A stretch of 63,851 nt of DNA, taken from NCBI RefSeq assembly GCF_022340605.1, contig NZ_JAJDNQ010000039.1:1-63851 (forward strand). Direction: 5' to 3'. Made by a program: the position numbers and the translations under genes. The notes under the pieces were generated by a model. That model did no database searches. It was not told the DNA's origin and saw nothing but the letters and a program-made list of their open reading frames with translations. The stretch is from Thiohalocapsa sp. (GTDB lineage: Bacteria > Pseudomonadota > Gammaproteobacteria > Chromatiales > Chromatiaceae). Of this stretch, positions 16,797-25,430 are shown piece after piece. Position 1 is the stretch's first letter; each line of letters opens with the position of its first letter.

Positions 16797-17600
16797 CTAC
16801 GCCCCCGGTCCGGCGGCGCGGAAGACCGCCAGCGTAGCGCCGTCGGCGTCGCTTAGGGTCAGCTCGTCACCGTGGATGCGATAGGCGGCGGCGCGCTCCA
16901 GCGCAGCGAAGTAGGCGGCCTCCTGATCATCGATGCCTTGCGGCTCTTGACACAGCATCCTGGTGGCGGCGATGGGGCCTTCGAGGCTGAATTCGCTACC
17001 CTCGGCCACATAACCGCCGCGGTAGGTGTTACAGGCCTTGCCGCTCATCTGGCCATCGGCGCTGAGCATGAGCACGAAGTTGGTGCCCGGCAGCACCCCC
17101 GTGACGCCGCCATGCCCATTGTTGTACTGGGTGAGCTGCCAGATGGTGCCGGTGAGCGGCGAGGACTCGAGCTCGGTGAAGGTCAGCAGCGGCTCGCCGG
17201 CGGCGTCCTCGAGCGTCAATCCGTCGTCATCCACCGCGTAGGTGGCCGTCTGCGTCAGCGCCCCGGTGACCGCCTGCTCTTGCGCCATCAGCGGCGCCGG
17301 GCAGGCCATCATGGTTGTCGCCAGGTCCTCGCTGACCTGAAGCTCGTCGCCGTCCAGCGTGTAGCTGCCCATGAGCCGGTTGCAGCCAGCGCTGCCGGTG
17401 ATGCGCCCGTCCTCGAAGCGCATGACCGCGGGCGGGTCGCTTTGCACGGCATCCGTCATTCCCGTGTCGGTGCGGTACTGGGCAAGCTGCCAGTCCGTCT
17501 GCTCCAGGGCGCTTGCCCCGGCGACGCGCAGGCAGGCGAAGAGCAAGACTCCGGCCGTGGCGAGCACTGCCGGGCGCTGAATGCGTTGGAACGGCTGCAT
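16797..17600 (-). CDS. Secreted protein with two META (DUF306) domains
   Basis: 267 residues from ATG 17600, which has AGGAGG 6 bases upstream and yields a signal peptide (hydrophobic core about 11-27). Two META/HslJ-like repeats follow (about 33-130 and 145-265), each with the WQLxQY opening and a small-residue-Cys-Asn motif (GSAGCNRLMGSY and SGKACNTYRGGY). HslJ-type proteins are envelope proteins linked to novobiocin resistance in E. coli; here the molecular role is unknown. Confidence 0.83.
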   Translation of the reverse strand: MQPFQRIQRPAVLATAGVLLFACLRVAGASALEQTDWQLAQYRTDTGMTDAVQSDPPAVMRFEDGRITGSAGCNRLMGSYTLDGDELQVSEDLATTMMACPAPLMAQEQAVTGALTQTATYAVDDDGLTLEDAAGEPLLTFTELESSPLTGTIWQLTQYNNGHGGVTGVLPGTNFVLMLSADGQMSGKACNTYRGGYVAEGSEFSLEGPIAATRMLCQEPQGIDDQEAAYFAALERAAAYRIHGDELTLSDADGATLAVFRAAGPGA

Positions 17601-17742
17601 GGGACGACCTCCTGAGGTTGGGGCGAATCGACACGTTGGGATCATTATGGCTGATCCGCGTTGGCCCACAGTAGATCGCCGCGACAGCGGTGCGTGTCAC
17701 GCCGGGCTGGCGCTCGGCGCCGGACGTCGGCAGACGTCGACG

Positions 17743-18342
17743 TCAGGGCAGGATGCGTATGGGCGTGCCGTTGCGCACGAGCTCCCAGATCTCGTCCATC
17801 TCGTCGTTCTTGACCGCGATGCAGCCGTTGGTCCAGTCGCGGTTGTCGTATTCGCGGGCGACCTTCTCCGACGATAGCCAGTTCGGACGGCCGTGGATCA
17901 TGATCATGCCGCCGGGCTCGAAGCCCAGGGCGCGGGCGAAGGCACGGTCGCGCGCGTTGGGGTAAGAGACGTGGATGGACTTGTAATATTCGCTGCGCGG
18001 GTTACGCCAGTCGAGGATGTAGTCCCCCTCCGGCGTGCGTTCGTCGCCCTCCTCGAACTTCTGCCCGACGGGGCTATCGCCGAGCGCGATCTTGTACTGC
18101 CGGTATACGGTGCCGCCGCGCAGCAGTTGCAGCGTACGATCGCTCTTGCGTACCACCACGCTGTCGACGAAGTGCATCGTGGGCTCTTGGGACGCACAGC
18201 CGCCGAGAAGCGCCGTCAGACCCACGGCGGCTGCGGCGAGCACCAGGCATGCCAGGTGCGTCAGGCGAAACACCCGGCGCGTGTGGCGCGGAGAAGGCAC
18301 GGAATCGGGGGCGGTGTGCGTGCGGGAGAACATCGTCGGCAT
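17743..18342 (-). CDS. L,D-transpeptidase (YkuD) lipoprotein
   Basis: 199 residues. A long basic n-region (about 1-28), a hydrophobic stretch and a lipobox LLGGC (Cys about 49) suggest lipidation. The YkuD domain (about 57-199) ends with the catalytic motif as MIMIHGRPNW and WTNGCIAVKN, matching HG-x-S/TxGC with Thr-Asn-Gly-Cys. It would cross-link peptidoglycan or attach proteins to it in the periplasm. The YAFEEG-like DYILDWRNPRSEYY segment is typical of the YafK/YkuD group. Confidence 0.9.
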   Translation of the reverse strand: MPTMFSRTHTAPDSVPSPRHTRRVFRLTHLACLVLAAAAVGLTALLGGCASQEPTMHFVDSVVVRKSDRTLQLLRGGTVYRQYKIALGDSPVGQKFEEGDERTPEGDYILDWRNPRSEYYKSIHVSYPNARDRAFARALGFEPGGMIMIHGRPNWLSSEKVAREYDNRDWTNGCIAVKNDEMDEIWELVRNGTPIRILP

Positions 18343-18489
18343 CCAACGTCAGGTTGTCTCTGGGCATGGATTCTATCCCGCGGACGGCCGCAGAACATCG
18401 GGATTTGCGCTACAGATATGGCGGATTATTCGGCGCTTAGGGCTACATCTTCGAGCACTATGAAAGGATTCTCCTGCATCGCGGCCACG

Positions 18490-18570
18490 ATGTGGGAGCG
18501 GCGTCCCCGCCGCGATCGTCCGCGCCTGCGGCCATCGCGCCGAGGACGGTGCTGCCACGGTGGTGCTCGC
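18490..18570. repeat. Third copy of the GTGGGAGCG palindrome family
   Basis: The segment opens with GTGGGAGCGGCGTCCCCGCC, and a diverged inverted partner (GAGGACGGTGCTGCCAC) ends near 18562. It is the same design as 263-326 with several mismatches. Non-coding, between the L,D-transpeptidase and DUF1631 genes. Confidence 0.6.
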
Positions 18571-18610
18571 ATGGAGCGTTCCCACGGTGACAGGCGCCGC
18601 TAGTGCAGCG

Positions 18611-18740
18611 TTTCTCCCAACTTTGCTTTCGTCGTTGTCGTTGTCGTCGTCGAGTATCCGACCACGACAACGAGCAGAGGCTTCGACAATGTTCCTCGGA
18701 TCCGGCCCCGCCCGGGTTGGCGCCCGCAAGATTGCCTGAA
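18611..18740 (-). repeat. Dispersed intergenic repeat, copy A (CGACAACGAC-rich)
   Basis: Read on the minus strand, the element starts about 9 bases after the DUF1631 stop with TTCAGGCAATCTTGC. It passes through GCCGAGGAAC-like and GTCGAAG blocks, then a GTCGTGGTCGGATACTCGAC hairpin, then repeated GACAACGAC, and ends near AAGCAAAGT. The same order of blocks occurs on the plus strand at 60255-60420 behind ppk2. The two copies agree over most of about 130 bp. Confidence 0.8.
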
Positions 18741-18748
18741 GCGGGCTC

Positions 18749-21226
18749 CTAGGCTGCCGTCTGCTCCGCGGGGGCCGCATTGACCAGCAGCCGGGCCACG
18801 GCACGATCCGTGAGCGGATCACGACTGAGCAGTCGGGCGCTGCCCTGACGCAGGGCGGCGGCGAGGCGCTCCGCGGAGAGTACCCGCGCGTTGCGCCCGC
18901 GTCGGTCGGCGAACAGCATCAACCCGCTTTGCCGGCTCATCCAGATGGCGCGCAGGCTGAGGCTCGCATCACCCAACTGCTGTACCTCGAGCCAGTCGCC
19001 AAGCGCCACCTGCCGGGCCGCCTCCAAGTGCGGATCATGTGGCTTGGATGCCTCCCGTGCGCTCGCCAGCCCCACCGGCTCGGACTCGGGAGTCTCGGAC
19101 TCGCGTGTCTCCGACTCGGGAGTCTCCGGCTCGGGTGCCGACGCCGGCACGGCCACTGCCGCCAGCAGCGCGCTGTCCGGCTCCACATCCGGCTGCAAGG
19201 GTTCCGAATCCATCGGCTCGGAGTCCAACATCCAGGGCAAGGCCTCCGTGGCCGGGGTGGCGGTCGCCGTATTCGGCGCCGCCTGGGGTGATGCCGCGGC
19301 ATCGACGTCGTCCGGAGCCGGGTCGCCGGCCCCGGCGGCCGCCTCGGGTGGCCTGATGGCGGCCATGTGCAGCGGCATCAGCGCGCTCAGGAACGGCTCC
19401 CAAACCCCCGAACGGCCGAGGCGCGCGAGGCCCGCGGGCAGGCGGTCAAGGAGCTGCGGCAAGAGCTGCATCAGTCGATGCCGCTCCTCCGGGCTCGTCT
19501 TGGGCGCGATGCTCCAGAGCAGGTCCTCCAGCGTGCCGAGGGCATCGCGCCAATCATCGCCACGGTCGCCGAACTTGACGTAGATGCGCCCCAACAGCTC
19601 GCGCCAATGGGTATCGACGAACTCGGCCACGACTGGCGGCATGGTTTCGGTTTGAGCCCTGCGCCGCGCGATCTGATCCTCCACCACGGCGTCGGCGACG
19701 AGCCGCCGGTCGCGCTGCTCCAGCCGTTGCACCAGCTCACTCACCTGGCCGTGCGCGGCGCGCTCGGCCTCCCGCAGGATCGCCTCGATCTGCTCCACCT
19801 CGGCATTGAAGACACTGGTGTCCTGATCGAAGCCGGCAAGGACGTTTTGCACCGCGGCACGGATGCGCTCGAGCAGGGCGCGGTCCCCCTGCGCTCCCCA
19901 ACCACGGCTGCCGGCGGCCATCACATCGAGCAGTCGCCGTGCCGGATGGCGCCGGTCGGAGAAAAAGCCCTTGTTCATCAGCGCGACCTTGAGGATCGGC
20001 ACTTGCAGCTTGCCGATATCGGCGCGCAGACGCTCCGGCAGCTCGGCGTCGCTCAACATGCAGTCGAAGAGCATGGCCACCAGCTCGATAGTGACGGCAT
20101 CATTCGGCTGCAGCCAGCGCAGCAGCGGCGATGCCGCGAGGCCGCGCAGCAGCGCGCTGCCCTGGGCATCGAGTTTGTCGAGGTCGATGCCGAGCTTGGC
20201 GGCCGCGCCCTCCTTGCCGCGCTGCAGGCCGGTGAGACCGTCGAGGAACTGACTCAGCACCATCGGCGCCATTTGGCCGCCGGTCGGGTCGCCGCCTGGA
20301 TGCGCGCCCCCGGGCCCACCGCCGCCCGATGAGCCACCGCCCGGCCAGCCACCACCCGACCAGCCGCCGCCCGGACCGGCGCCGGGACCACCACCGCCCC
20401 CGGAGGCGCCGCCCCGGCCACCGACGTGTCCACGCGACATGCCGACACCAGGCTCGCCCATGAGTCCGCTCGCGAGTTGGACGAAGACGTCGCCGATGGC
20501 GTCACCGCCGCCACGGTGCGCGCGCGCCAGCTCGTGCTCGCGCTCGTCCATCTCCACCGGCAGCTTCGCCAGCACCCCGTTGTCCACCAGAAACTGGTTC
20601 AGGCCGCGATAGCTCTCCGGCAGCCGCTCGGCGGTGTAGTGCTCGAAGGTCTCCAGCAGGATCAGCGACAACTGTCCGCCGGCCCAGTTGGCCTCCGCGG
20701 CGTCGACGAAGGCGGTGAACAGCCGCTTCACGCCGAACGGGTTGCCCTCGCCATCGAGCCGCTTCAGCCCCAGTAACGCGGCGACGCGCCGGTCCAGCGC
20801 CGTGAGCTGCTGCGCGCACGCATAGCCGGCCTTGGCCGACAAGCGCGCGATGGCGAGGTCACGCTCGAAGGCCCGGGCTTCTACCAGCGTGAGCTCCTCG
20901 ACGCCCTCCCAGGCGTCGCGGTCGCTGCCGCTGAGCAGCGCGGTGGCGTGATCGCAGGTGCGGGTGAAGGTTTCGCGGAAGCGCCGCAACAGGCCGAGTC
21001 CGCCATTCGCGAGCAGCGCGTCGCCGGATTCGTAGAGCTCCCGGCGCGATGCGTCGCTGGCCCGTACCGCGAGTTGTTGCAGGTCGCCGCGGGCATCCCG
21101 CAGGTGCTCGGCATAGGCGTTGGCGGCGGCGTCCACCAGGCGGTCGCGCACCGTGTGCAGCAGCCGCATCGCCTCGGCGGGCGAGGCGGCCTCTGGGCTG
21201 GAGGTGTGGGGGGTTGTCGCCGGCAT
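18749..21226 (-). CDS. DUF1631 family protein
   Basis: 825 residues, cytoplasmic in appearance, matching the large gammaproteobacterial DUF1631 family (sometimes mislabelled thymidine phosphorylase). Conserved parts include LGLKRLDGEGNPFGVKRL, the QVPILKVALMNKGFF block (about 410) and the HPARRLLD segment. Two low-complexity inserts stand out: a Gly/Pro-rich linker (about 258-312) and an acidic Pro-Glu-Ser-Thr stretch (about 640-705). The C-terminal about 100 residues (GDWLEVQ...SLRAIWMSRQSGLMLF) resemble a PilZ-like domain, so c-di-GMP binding is conceivable. The function is unknown. Confidence 0.88.
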   Translation of the reverse strand: MPATTPHTSSPEAASPAEAMRLLHTVRDRLVDAAANAYAEHLRDARGDLQQLAVRASDASRRELYESGDALLANGGLGLLRRFRETFTRTCDHATALLSGSDRDAWEGVEELTLVEARAFERDLAIARLSAKAGYACAQQLTALDRRVAALLGLKRLDGEGNPFGVKRLFTAFVDAAEANWAGGQLSLILLETFEHYTAERLPESYRGLNQFLVDNGVLAKLPVEMDEREHELARAHRGGGDAIGDVFVQLASGLMGEPGVGMSRGHVGGRGGASGGGGGPGAGPGGGWSGGGWPGGGSSGGGGPGGAHPGGDPTGGQMAPMVLSQFLDGLTGLQRGKEGAAAKLGIDLDKLDAQGSALLRGLAASPLLRWLQPNDAVTIELVAMLFDCMLSDAELPERLRADIGKLQVPILKVALMNKGFFSDRRHPARRLLDVMAAGSRGWGAQGDRALLERIRAAVQNVLAGFDQDTSVFNAEVEQIEAILREAERAAHGQVSELVQRLEQRDRRLVADAVVEDQIARRRAQTETMPPVVAEFVDTHWRELLGRIYVKFGDRGDDWRDALGTLEDLLWSIAPKTSPEERHRLMQLLPQLLDRLPAGLARLGRSGVWEPFLSALMPLHMAAIRPPEAAAGAGDPAPDDVDAAASPQAAPNTATATPATEALPWMLDSEPMDSEPLQPDVEPDSALLAAVAVPASAPEPETPESETRESETPESEPVGLASAREASKPHDPHLEAARQVALGDWLEVQQLGDASLSLRAIWMSRQSGLMLFADRRGRNARVLSAERLAAALRQGSARLLSRDPLTDRAVARLLVNAAPAEQTAA

Positions 21227-21497
21227 CGGGTCGCCCGCTGGTCAAGCTGCAACGGCGCACCCGCCGTGGATGCGCTCGGACCCTAGCCGAAAAGAACGCT
21301 GTTGCTGCCTGGCGATGCGCGCCTGCGTCGGACGCGTGCCGGCATGTTCGGAGATTGGAGTTTTGGTATTTCCCTTGCCGTGGAGCATAGCGGCGCGTGT
21401 GCCGCACCGCCGTGATGCCCCTCGCAGAACCAGGGCCACGGTGCGCCTGTGCTAGCATCCAGGCTCCGCCCGCCCACAGACGCCGCCCACGCCGCGC

Positions 21498-22523
21498 ATG
21501 CTGTTACGCCTGCTGCTGATTCTCATCGTCCTCGTCCTGGCCCTGGCGCTCATCGCCGCGCTGGTGGGCCCCCTGCTGATCGACCCGGCCCCGGCACCCG
21601 GCAAGACGTCGGCGCAAGCGCTGGAGCGCCGGGGCATCCGTTTCGTCGAGATTCCGTTCCCGGGTACCGAGGGCCTGTCCCTGCACGTGGCGGAGCAGGC
21701 GCCCGATGTGAAGTCGGCGCCGCCGCCGACCTTCGTGTTGCTGCACGGCTTCACGTTCAACCTCTACACCTGGAACCGGATCATGGCACCGCTGGCGGAG
21801 CGTGGCCGGGTCATCGCCTACGATCAGATCCCTTACGGCCTCAGCGCCAAACCGCTGCCCGGCACCTGGCACGGGGAGAACCCGTATTCCAAGGCCGCGG
21901 CGCTGAAGCAACTCATGGTGTTTCTGGACGAGCTGAAGGTCGGGCAGGTCTTCCTCGTCGGCAACTCCTCCGGCGGCACTCTGGCCCTGGAGGCGGCACT
22001 GGCTTACCCCGAGCGGGTGCGGGGGCTCATCCTGCTGGCGCCCTGGGTCAATTCCAAGCGCCCGATCCTGCCGCAGTGGCTGGTGGACCTGCCGCAGACC
22101 AAGCGCCTCACGCTGTTGCTGGCGCGCGCGCTCGGCACCAACTCGCCGCTGCTGGACCGCGGCTACGCGGACCCGACCCGCATTGACGCGGAGCGCCGCG
22201 CCCTCACCGGCGTGCATCGGGAAATTGCCAACTGGGACGCCGCCTGGGCGGCGCTGTTGCAGCGCTCGCTGACGGACCGGGTCGAGATCGCCAAGCACTT
22301 GGGCGAGATCCAGACCCCCGCGCTCGTGATCACCGGCGCCAAGGACCGTATCGTGCCGCCGACAGACACCCTGGAAGCCGCCAGCGCGCTGCCGAATGCT
22401 ACATTCGCGGAGCTGCCCGATTGCGGCCACCTGCCGCAGGAGGAGTGCCCGACGCAGGTGATGGACGTGATCGGCCAGTGGCTGGACGGTTTGCAGTCGA
22501 AAGAGGAGGCCGAGGGGGGCTGA
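21498..22523 (+). CDS. Alpha/beta hydrolase with N-terminal membrane anchor
   Basis: 341 residues. The N-terminal hydrophobic helix (about 2-30) is a signal anchor. The alpha/beta hydrolase core shows the oxyanion HG motif (LLHGFTFNLYTW), nucleophile elbow GNSSGG, the acid in ITGAKDRIVPP and the catalytic His in DCGHLPQEE. The substrate is unknown. It is separated by only 4 bp from the next gene and is likely co-transcribed with it; the two are divergent from the DUF1631 gene. Confidence 0.88.
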   Translation: MLLRLLLILIVLVLALALIAALVGPLLIDPAPAPGKTSAQALERRGIRFVEIPFPGTEGLSLHVAEQAPDVKSAPPPTFVLLHGFTFNLYTWNRIMAPLAERGRVIAYDQIPYGLSAKPLPGTWHGENPYSKAAALKQLMVFLDELKVGQVFLVGNSSGGTLALEAALAYPERVRGLILLAPWVNSKRPILPQWLVDLPQTKRLTLLLARALGTNSPLLDRGYADPTRIDAERRALTGVHREIANWDAAWAALLQRSLTDRVEIAKHLGEIQTPALVITGAKDRIVPPTDTLEAASALPNATFAELPDCGHLPQEECPTQVMDVIGQWLDGLQSKEEAEGG

Positions 22524-22527
22524 CCCC

Positions 22528-24033
22528 ATGGCCGTAACCGCCGAACGACCACCGGCGCCGGAGGACCGCCCGTCCCGCGGGCTGTGCCTGGTGTTCGGCG
22601 CCAGTGGCTACATCGGCAGCCACCTGGTGCCGCGTCTGCTGGCGGAAGGCATTGCGGTGCGCGCGACGAGTCGCCACCGCGCGAGCCTGGAGGCCCGCGG
22701 CTGGGACGGTGCCGAGTTGGTCGAAGCCGACGCGCTGGAGCCCGCGAGCCTGGACGCCGCGCTGGACGGCGTCCAAACCGCCTACTATTTGGTCCACTCC
22801 ATGGGCGCCGGCAAGCACTTCGGCCGGCTGGATCTGGAGGCCGCCGCCAACTTCGCCGCCGCCGCCGAGCGTGCCGGTGTCAGGCGCATCGTCTACCTCG
22901 GCGGGCTGGTGCCGGAGGACGCGGCCAGCGAGCACATCGTCTCCCGCCGCGACACCGGCGACGTGCTCCGCCGCGGCTCCGTGCCGGTGACGGAGCTGCG
23001 CGCCGGCATCATCGTCGGGCCGGGCTCCGCGGCCTTCGAGGTGATGCGCGACCTCGTCTACCACCTGCCCGTCATGGTCACGCCGCGCTGGGTGCGCGCC
23101 AAGTCGCCGCCCATCGCGCTCGACAACCTGCTCATGTACCTGGTGCGGCTGCCGCAGATCCCGCAGTCCGAAGGCCGCGTATTCGACGCCGGCGGCCCGG
23201 AGACCCTGACCTACGCGCAGATGATGCGCGTCCTCGCCGAAGAGGGTGGCAAGCGCCCGCCGATCATCATCCCGGTGCCGGTGCTGAGCCCCAAGCTCTC
23301 GTCCTACTGGCTGCGGTTCATCACCGCGGTGCCCACCAACATCGCCCGTGCCCTCATCGAGGGGCTGAAACACGACTTCAGCGCCGACGACGCCGAGCTC
23401 AGGCGGCTCGTGCCGCAGCACCTGCTCGGCTTCCGCGAGGCCGTGGCCGCCGTGTTCGCCGCCGAGCGCGCCAGCGAGCCCGTCGTCGCCCGCTGGGTCG
23501 AAGGAGCCTTCGCCGTGCGCAAGCAACGCATCGACTACGCCTACTACGCCAAGCGCGCGTCAGAATCCCACGAGACCGCCGCATCGCCGGCCGCCGTCTG
23601 GTCCGTGCTCCGCCGCATCGGCGGTGAGCAGGGCTGGTTCTACATGCAGGGCCTGTGGCAGTTGCGCGAGACCCTGGACTGGCTCGCCGGCGGCCCGGGC
23701 CGCCAGCATGGCCGCCGCCACCCCACCGAGCTGCGCGTCGGCGACCGCATCGACTCCTGGAAGGTGCTCGGCATCGAGCCCGAGCGGCGCCTGAGCCTCG
23801 CCTTCGGCATGCGCGCCCCGGGCGCCGGCATGATGGAATTCGACCTCGCGCCGTTGCCCAACGGCGGTACCCGGCTCAGCATGACCGCCTATTGGCACCC
23901 CGCCGGCGTCTGGGGGCTCCTGTACTGGTACGCCTTCGCGCCGGCGCACGGCGTCGTCTTCTCGGGCACCGTGAAGGAGATCTGCCGGCTGGCGGAGCGG
24001 GAGCAACGGGGGCAGATCGCCCACGCGGGTTGA
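22528..24033 (+). CDS. NAD(P)-binding reductase with C-terminal DUF2867 domain
   Basis: 501 residues. An N-terminal atypical SDR/NAD(P)H-binding domain begins with the Rossmann motif LVFGASGYIGSHLV (about 22-35) and contains YYLVHSMGAG. The second half (about 350-495) is DUF2867-like, a START-type fold, with HETAASPAAVW and the GAGMMEFDL segment. Such proteins are annotated as epimerase/NmrA-like; the reaction is unknown. It may act with the adjacent hydrolase. Confidence 0.85.
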   Translation: MAVTAERPPAPEDRPSRGLCLVFGASGYIGSHLVPRLLAEGIAVRATSRHRASLEARGWDGAELVEADALEPASLDAALDGVQTAYYLVHSMGAGKHFGRLDLEAAANFAAAAERAGVRRIVYLGGLVPEDAASEHIVSRRDTGDVLRRGSVPVTELRAGIIVGPGSAAFEVMRDLVYHLPVMVTPRWVRAKSPPIALDNLLMYLVRLPQIPQSEGRVFDAGGPETLTYAQMMRVLAEEGGKRPPIIIPVPVLSPKLSSYWLRFITAVPTNIARALIEGLKHDFSADDAELRRLVPQHLLGFREAVAAVFAAERASEPVVARWVEGAFAVRKQRIDYAYYAKRASESHETAASPAAVWSVLRRIGGEQGWFYMQGLWQLRETLDWLAGGPGRQHGRRHPTELRVGDRIDSWKVLGIEPERRLSLAFGMRAPGAGMMEFDLAPLPNGGTRLSMTAYWHPAGVWGLLYWYAFAPAHGVVFSGTVKEICRLAEREQRGQIAHAG

Positions 24034-24051
24034 ATCGCCTGGGCCTTGGCG

Positions 24052-24240
24052 CTACGCCGCGCTTGCTGCGAAGGCGACCAGTACCACCTCGGCCGCTGCT
24101 CCGGACTCATGCTCGGTCGTTGTCACGGCGATGATGAGCTGCCGGTGCTCAAACAGCCGTGCGACACCGTTGATGAAGTTGTTGGGCTCTACCGCCAGGA
24201 TGACAACCAACTCCCCAACTGTCCGCAGGCCGAGGTTTGC
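24052..24240 (-). pseudogene. Short coding fragment L, homologous to fragment R at 25257-25430
   Basis: A minus-strand frame ending in TAG at 24052-24054 reads VGELVVILAVEPNNF, then RLFEHRQLIIAV, then TEHESGA. Aligned without gaps to fragment R, about 14 of 53 residues are identical (including F, RQ, EH and the final S-x-A), with hydrophobic positions conserved. No start or ribosome site fits a complete gene; it looks like the C-terminal end of a lost gene. It lies downstream of the sulfotransferase. Confidence 0.45.
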
Positions 24241-24394
24241 CGAACTGCCTGCAGGGTGTTTGTTCGATAGGCGTTTGACGCCGAACCGCGCAGTTGCCGG
24301 GTCAGGCGGTTGCAAGTCGCGCGCTTTGACGCGTGCCCTTAGGAGTCGATGCGAGCAAGCGGCAAGACCCACATGGTTCCCGTTTTCTCCTTGG
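24241..24394. other. Non-coding, AT-richer flank of the sulfotransferase gene
   Basis: The open frame of fragment L continues through here without recognisable protein character. Base composition is lower in GC than the surrounding core genes. No terminator hairpin is obvious. Confidence 0.35.
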
Positions 24395-25057
24395 TCACAA
24401 GCCGTAAATTTCGGATTCCTCGGCAAAGACCTGTCGGATGCGCGTTTGGGCGGCCTCTCCAAGCCGGGGGCGGTCTGCGGCGTTTGATTGATTAACATGC
24501 TTGGGCGATACGTCTTCACCCAGCTTGTTTGACAGCCAAGCCGTGAACTGCCCCATCTCTTCAATCGGAAATATATGATCCACCGCGAGCGAACCGTCAC
24601 GACGGCGCGCTCTGGCTTCCAGCGTCAATGGTGAAAGGTCAGTCGGCGAAATCCAATCGGGGCCCAGTCGCAGCAAGTTGGGATTCGCATCGAGATGCCC
24701 CTCGCAGACCCAAGTCTCGAAATCTATGGGATCCGACGCAGACCAGCCGGCCTGGAAGTTGTACCGGCACTGAGAATCAGGGCGGAAGAACTGGTAATAC
24801 GACCACAGCATGTCGTGGGGGTGGCGGACCGTGATGAAGTACTCGAGCCTGTCCGCGTCGTCAAACCTCGCCGCGAGGATTTCGCGCAAATAAGGGGCGC
24901 TGATATGAGGATGAAATGGTGGTTGTTCGCCCGCGACGTCCACCGCAAGATCGCCAGCGGCGACATCGATGAACGGATCCAGCATCCGTCGGACACTCGT
25001 CGAGCCGCATCGCGGTTTGGCGATCGCAACGATGCCACGGCTACGCAACACCCTCAT
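24395..25057 (-). CDS. Sulfotransferase-family protein
   Basis: 220 residues. A PAPS 5'-phosphosulfate-binding P-loop-like motif (IAKPRCGSTSV, about 12-22) and the 3'-phosphate-binding block (VRHPHDMLWSYYQF, about 92-105) identify a sulfotransferase. The ESEIYGL C-terminus is typical of bacterial carbohydrate/lipid sulfotransferases. It would transfer sulfate from PAPS to an unknown acceptor. Codon use and GC are lower than in neighbouring genes. It stands alone between two outward-pointing fragments, which suggests horizontal acquisition. Confidence 0.82.
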   Translation of the reverse strand: MRVLRSRGIVAIAKPRCGSTSVRRMLDPFIDVAAGDLAVDVAGEQPPFHPHISAPYLREILAARFDDADRLEYFITVRHPHDMLWSYYQFFRPDSQCRYNFQAGWSASDPIDFETWVCEGHLDANPNLLRLGPDWISPTDLSPLTLEARARRRDGSLAVDHIFPIEEMGQFTAWLSNKLGEDVSPKHVNQSNAADRPRLGEAAQTRIRQVFAEESEIYGL

Positions 25058-25256
25058 GACGAAAATTCCTCCGCTGGTGTCCAGGGAAACGCGGATCTAG
25101 TGGCATGTCCCGCGCGGTTCAGGATTGTCGACGCCTGACACAGGGCACTTGCTGCGCAATGCTTGCTGCCGACCGGTTGCGGGGCCAGGTATTGCGTTTC
25201 GCCGCTGCTGCTCATTAGACAACGCCCTGTAGACGATTTGCCAGGTTGTGCCTAGC
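25058..25256. other. Non-coding stretch upstream of the sulfotransferase gene
   Basis: About 200 bp without a supported gene, between the sulfotransferase start and fragment R. It presumably carries the sulfotransferase promoter; no convincing -35/-10 pair was identified. Confidence 0.35.
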
Positions 25257-25430
25257 AGTAGCAGCAGGCAAGGACTTGCCGTCTTGGTGGTACAGGTCGA
25301 TGATTTCGATCACAAGCTCTTGGCGCTTCTGGCATGCCGACAGTTCATCGTCCCCTTTGCAGCCCCGGAACATAAGTGCTGGGCAACTACCGACATAGCA
25401 CTGATCTTCTTCCGGCTCAGCGAAGCGCCC
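25257..25430 (+). pseudogene. Short coding fragment R, homologous to fragment L
   Basis: A plus-strand frame reads VLVVQVDDFDHKLLALL, then CRQFIVPFAAPEHK, then FFRLSEA. It aligns without gaps to the minus-strand fragment at 24052-24240. It points away from the sulfotransferase, opposite to fragment L, and its frame runs into the antisense of the next gene's 3' end. No adequate start context is seen. Confidence 0.45.
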
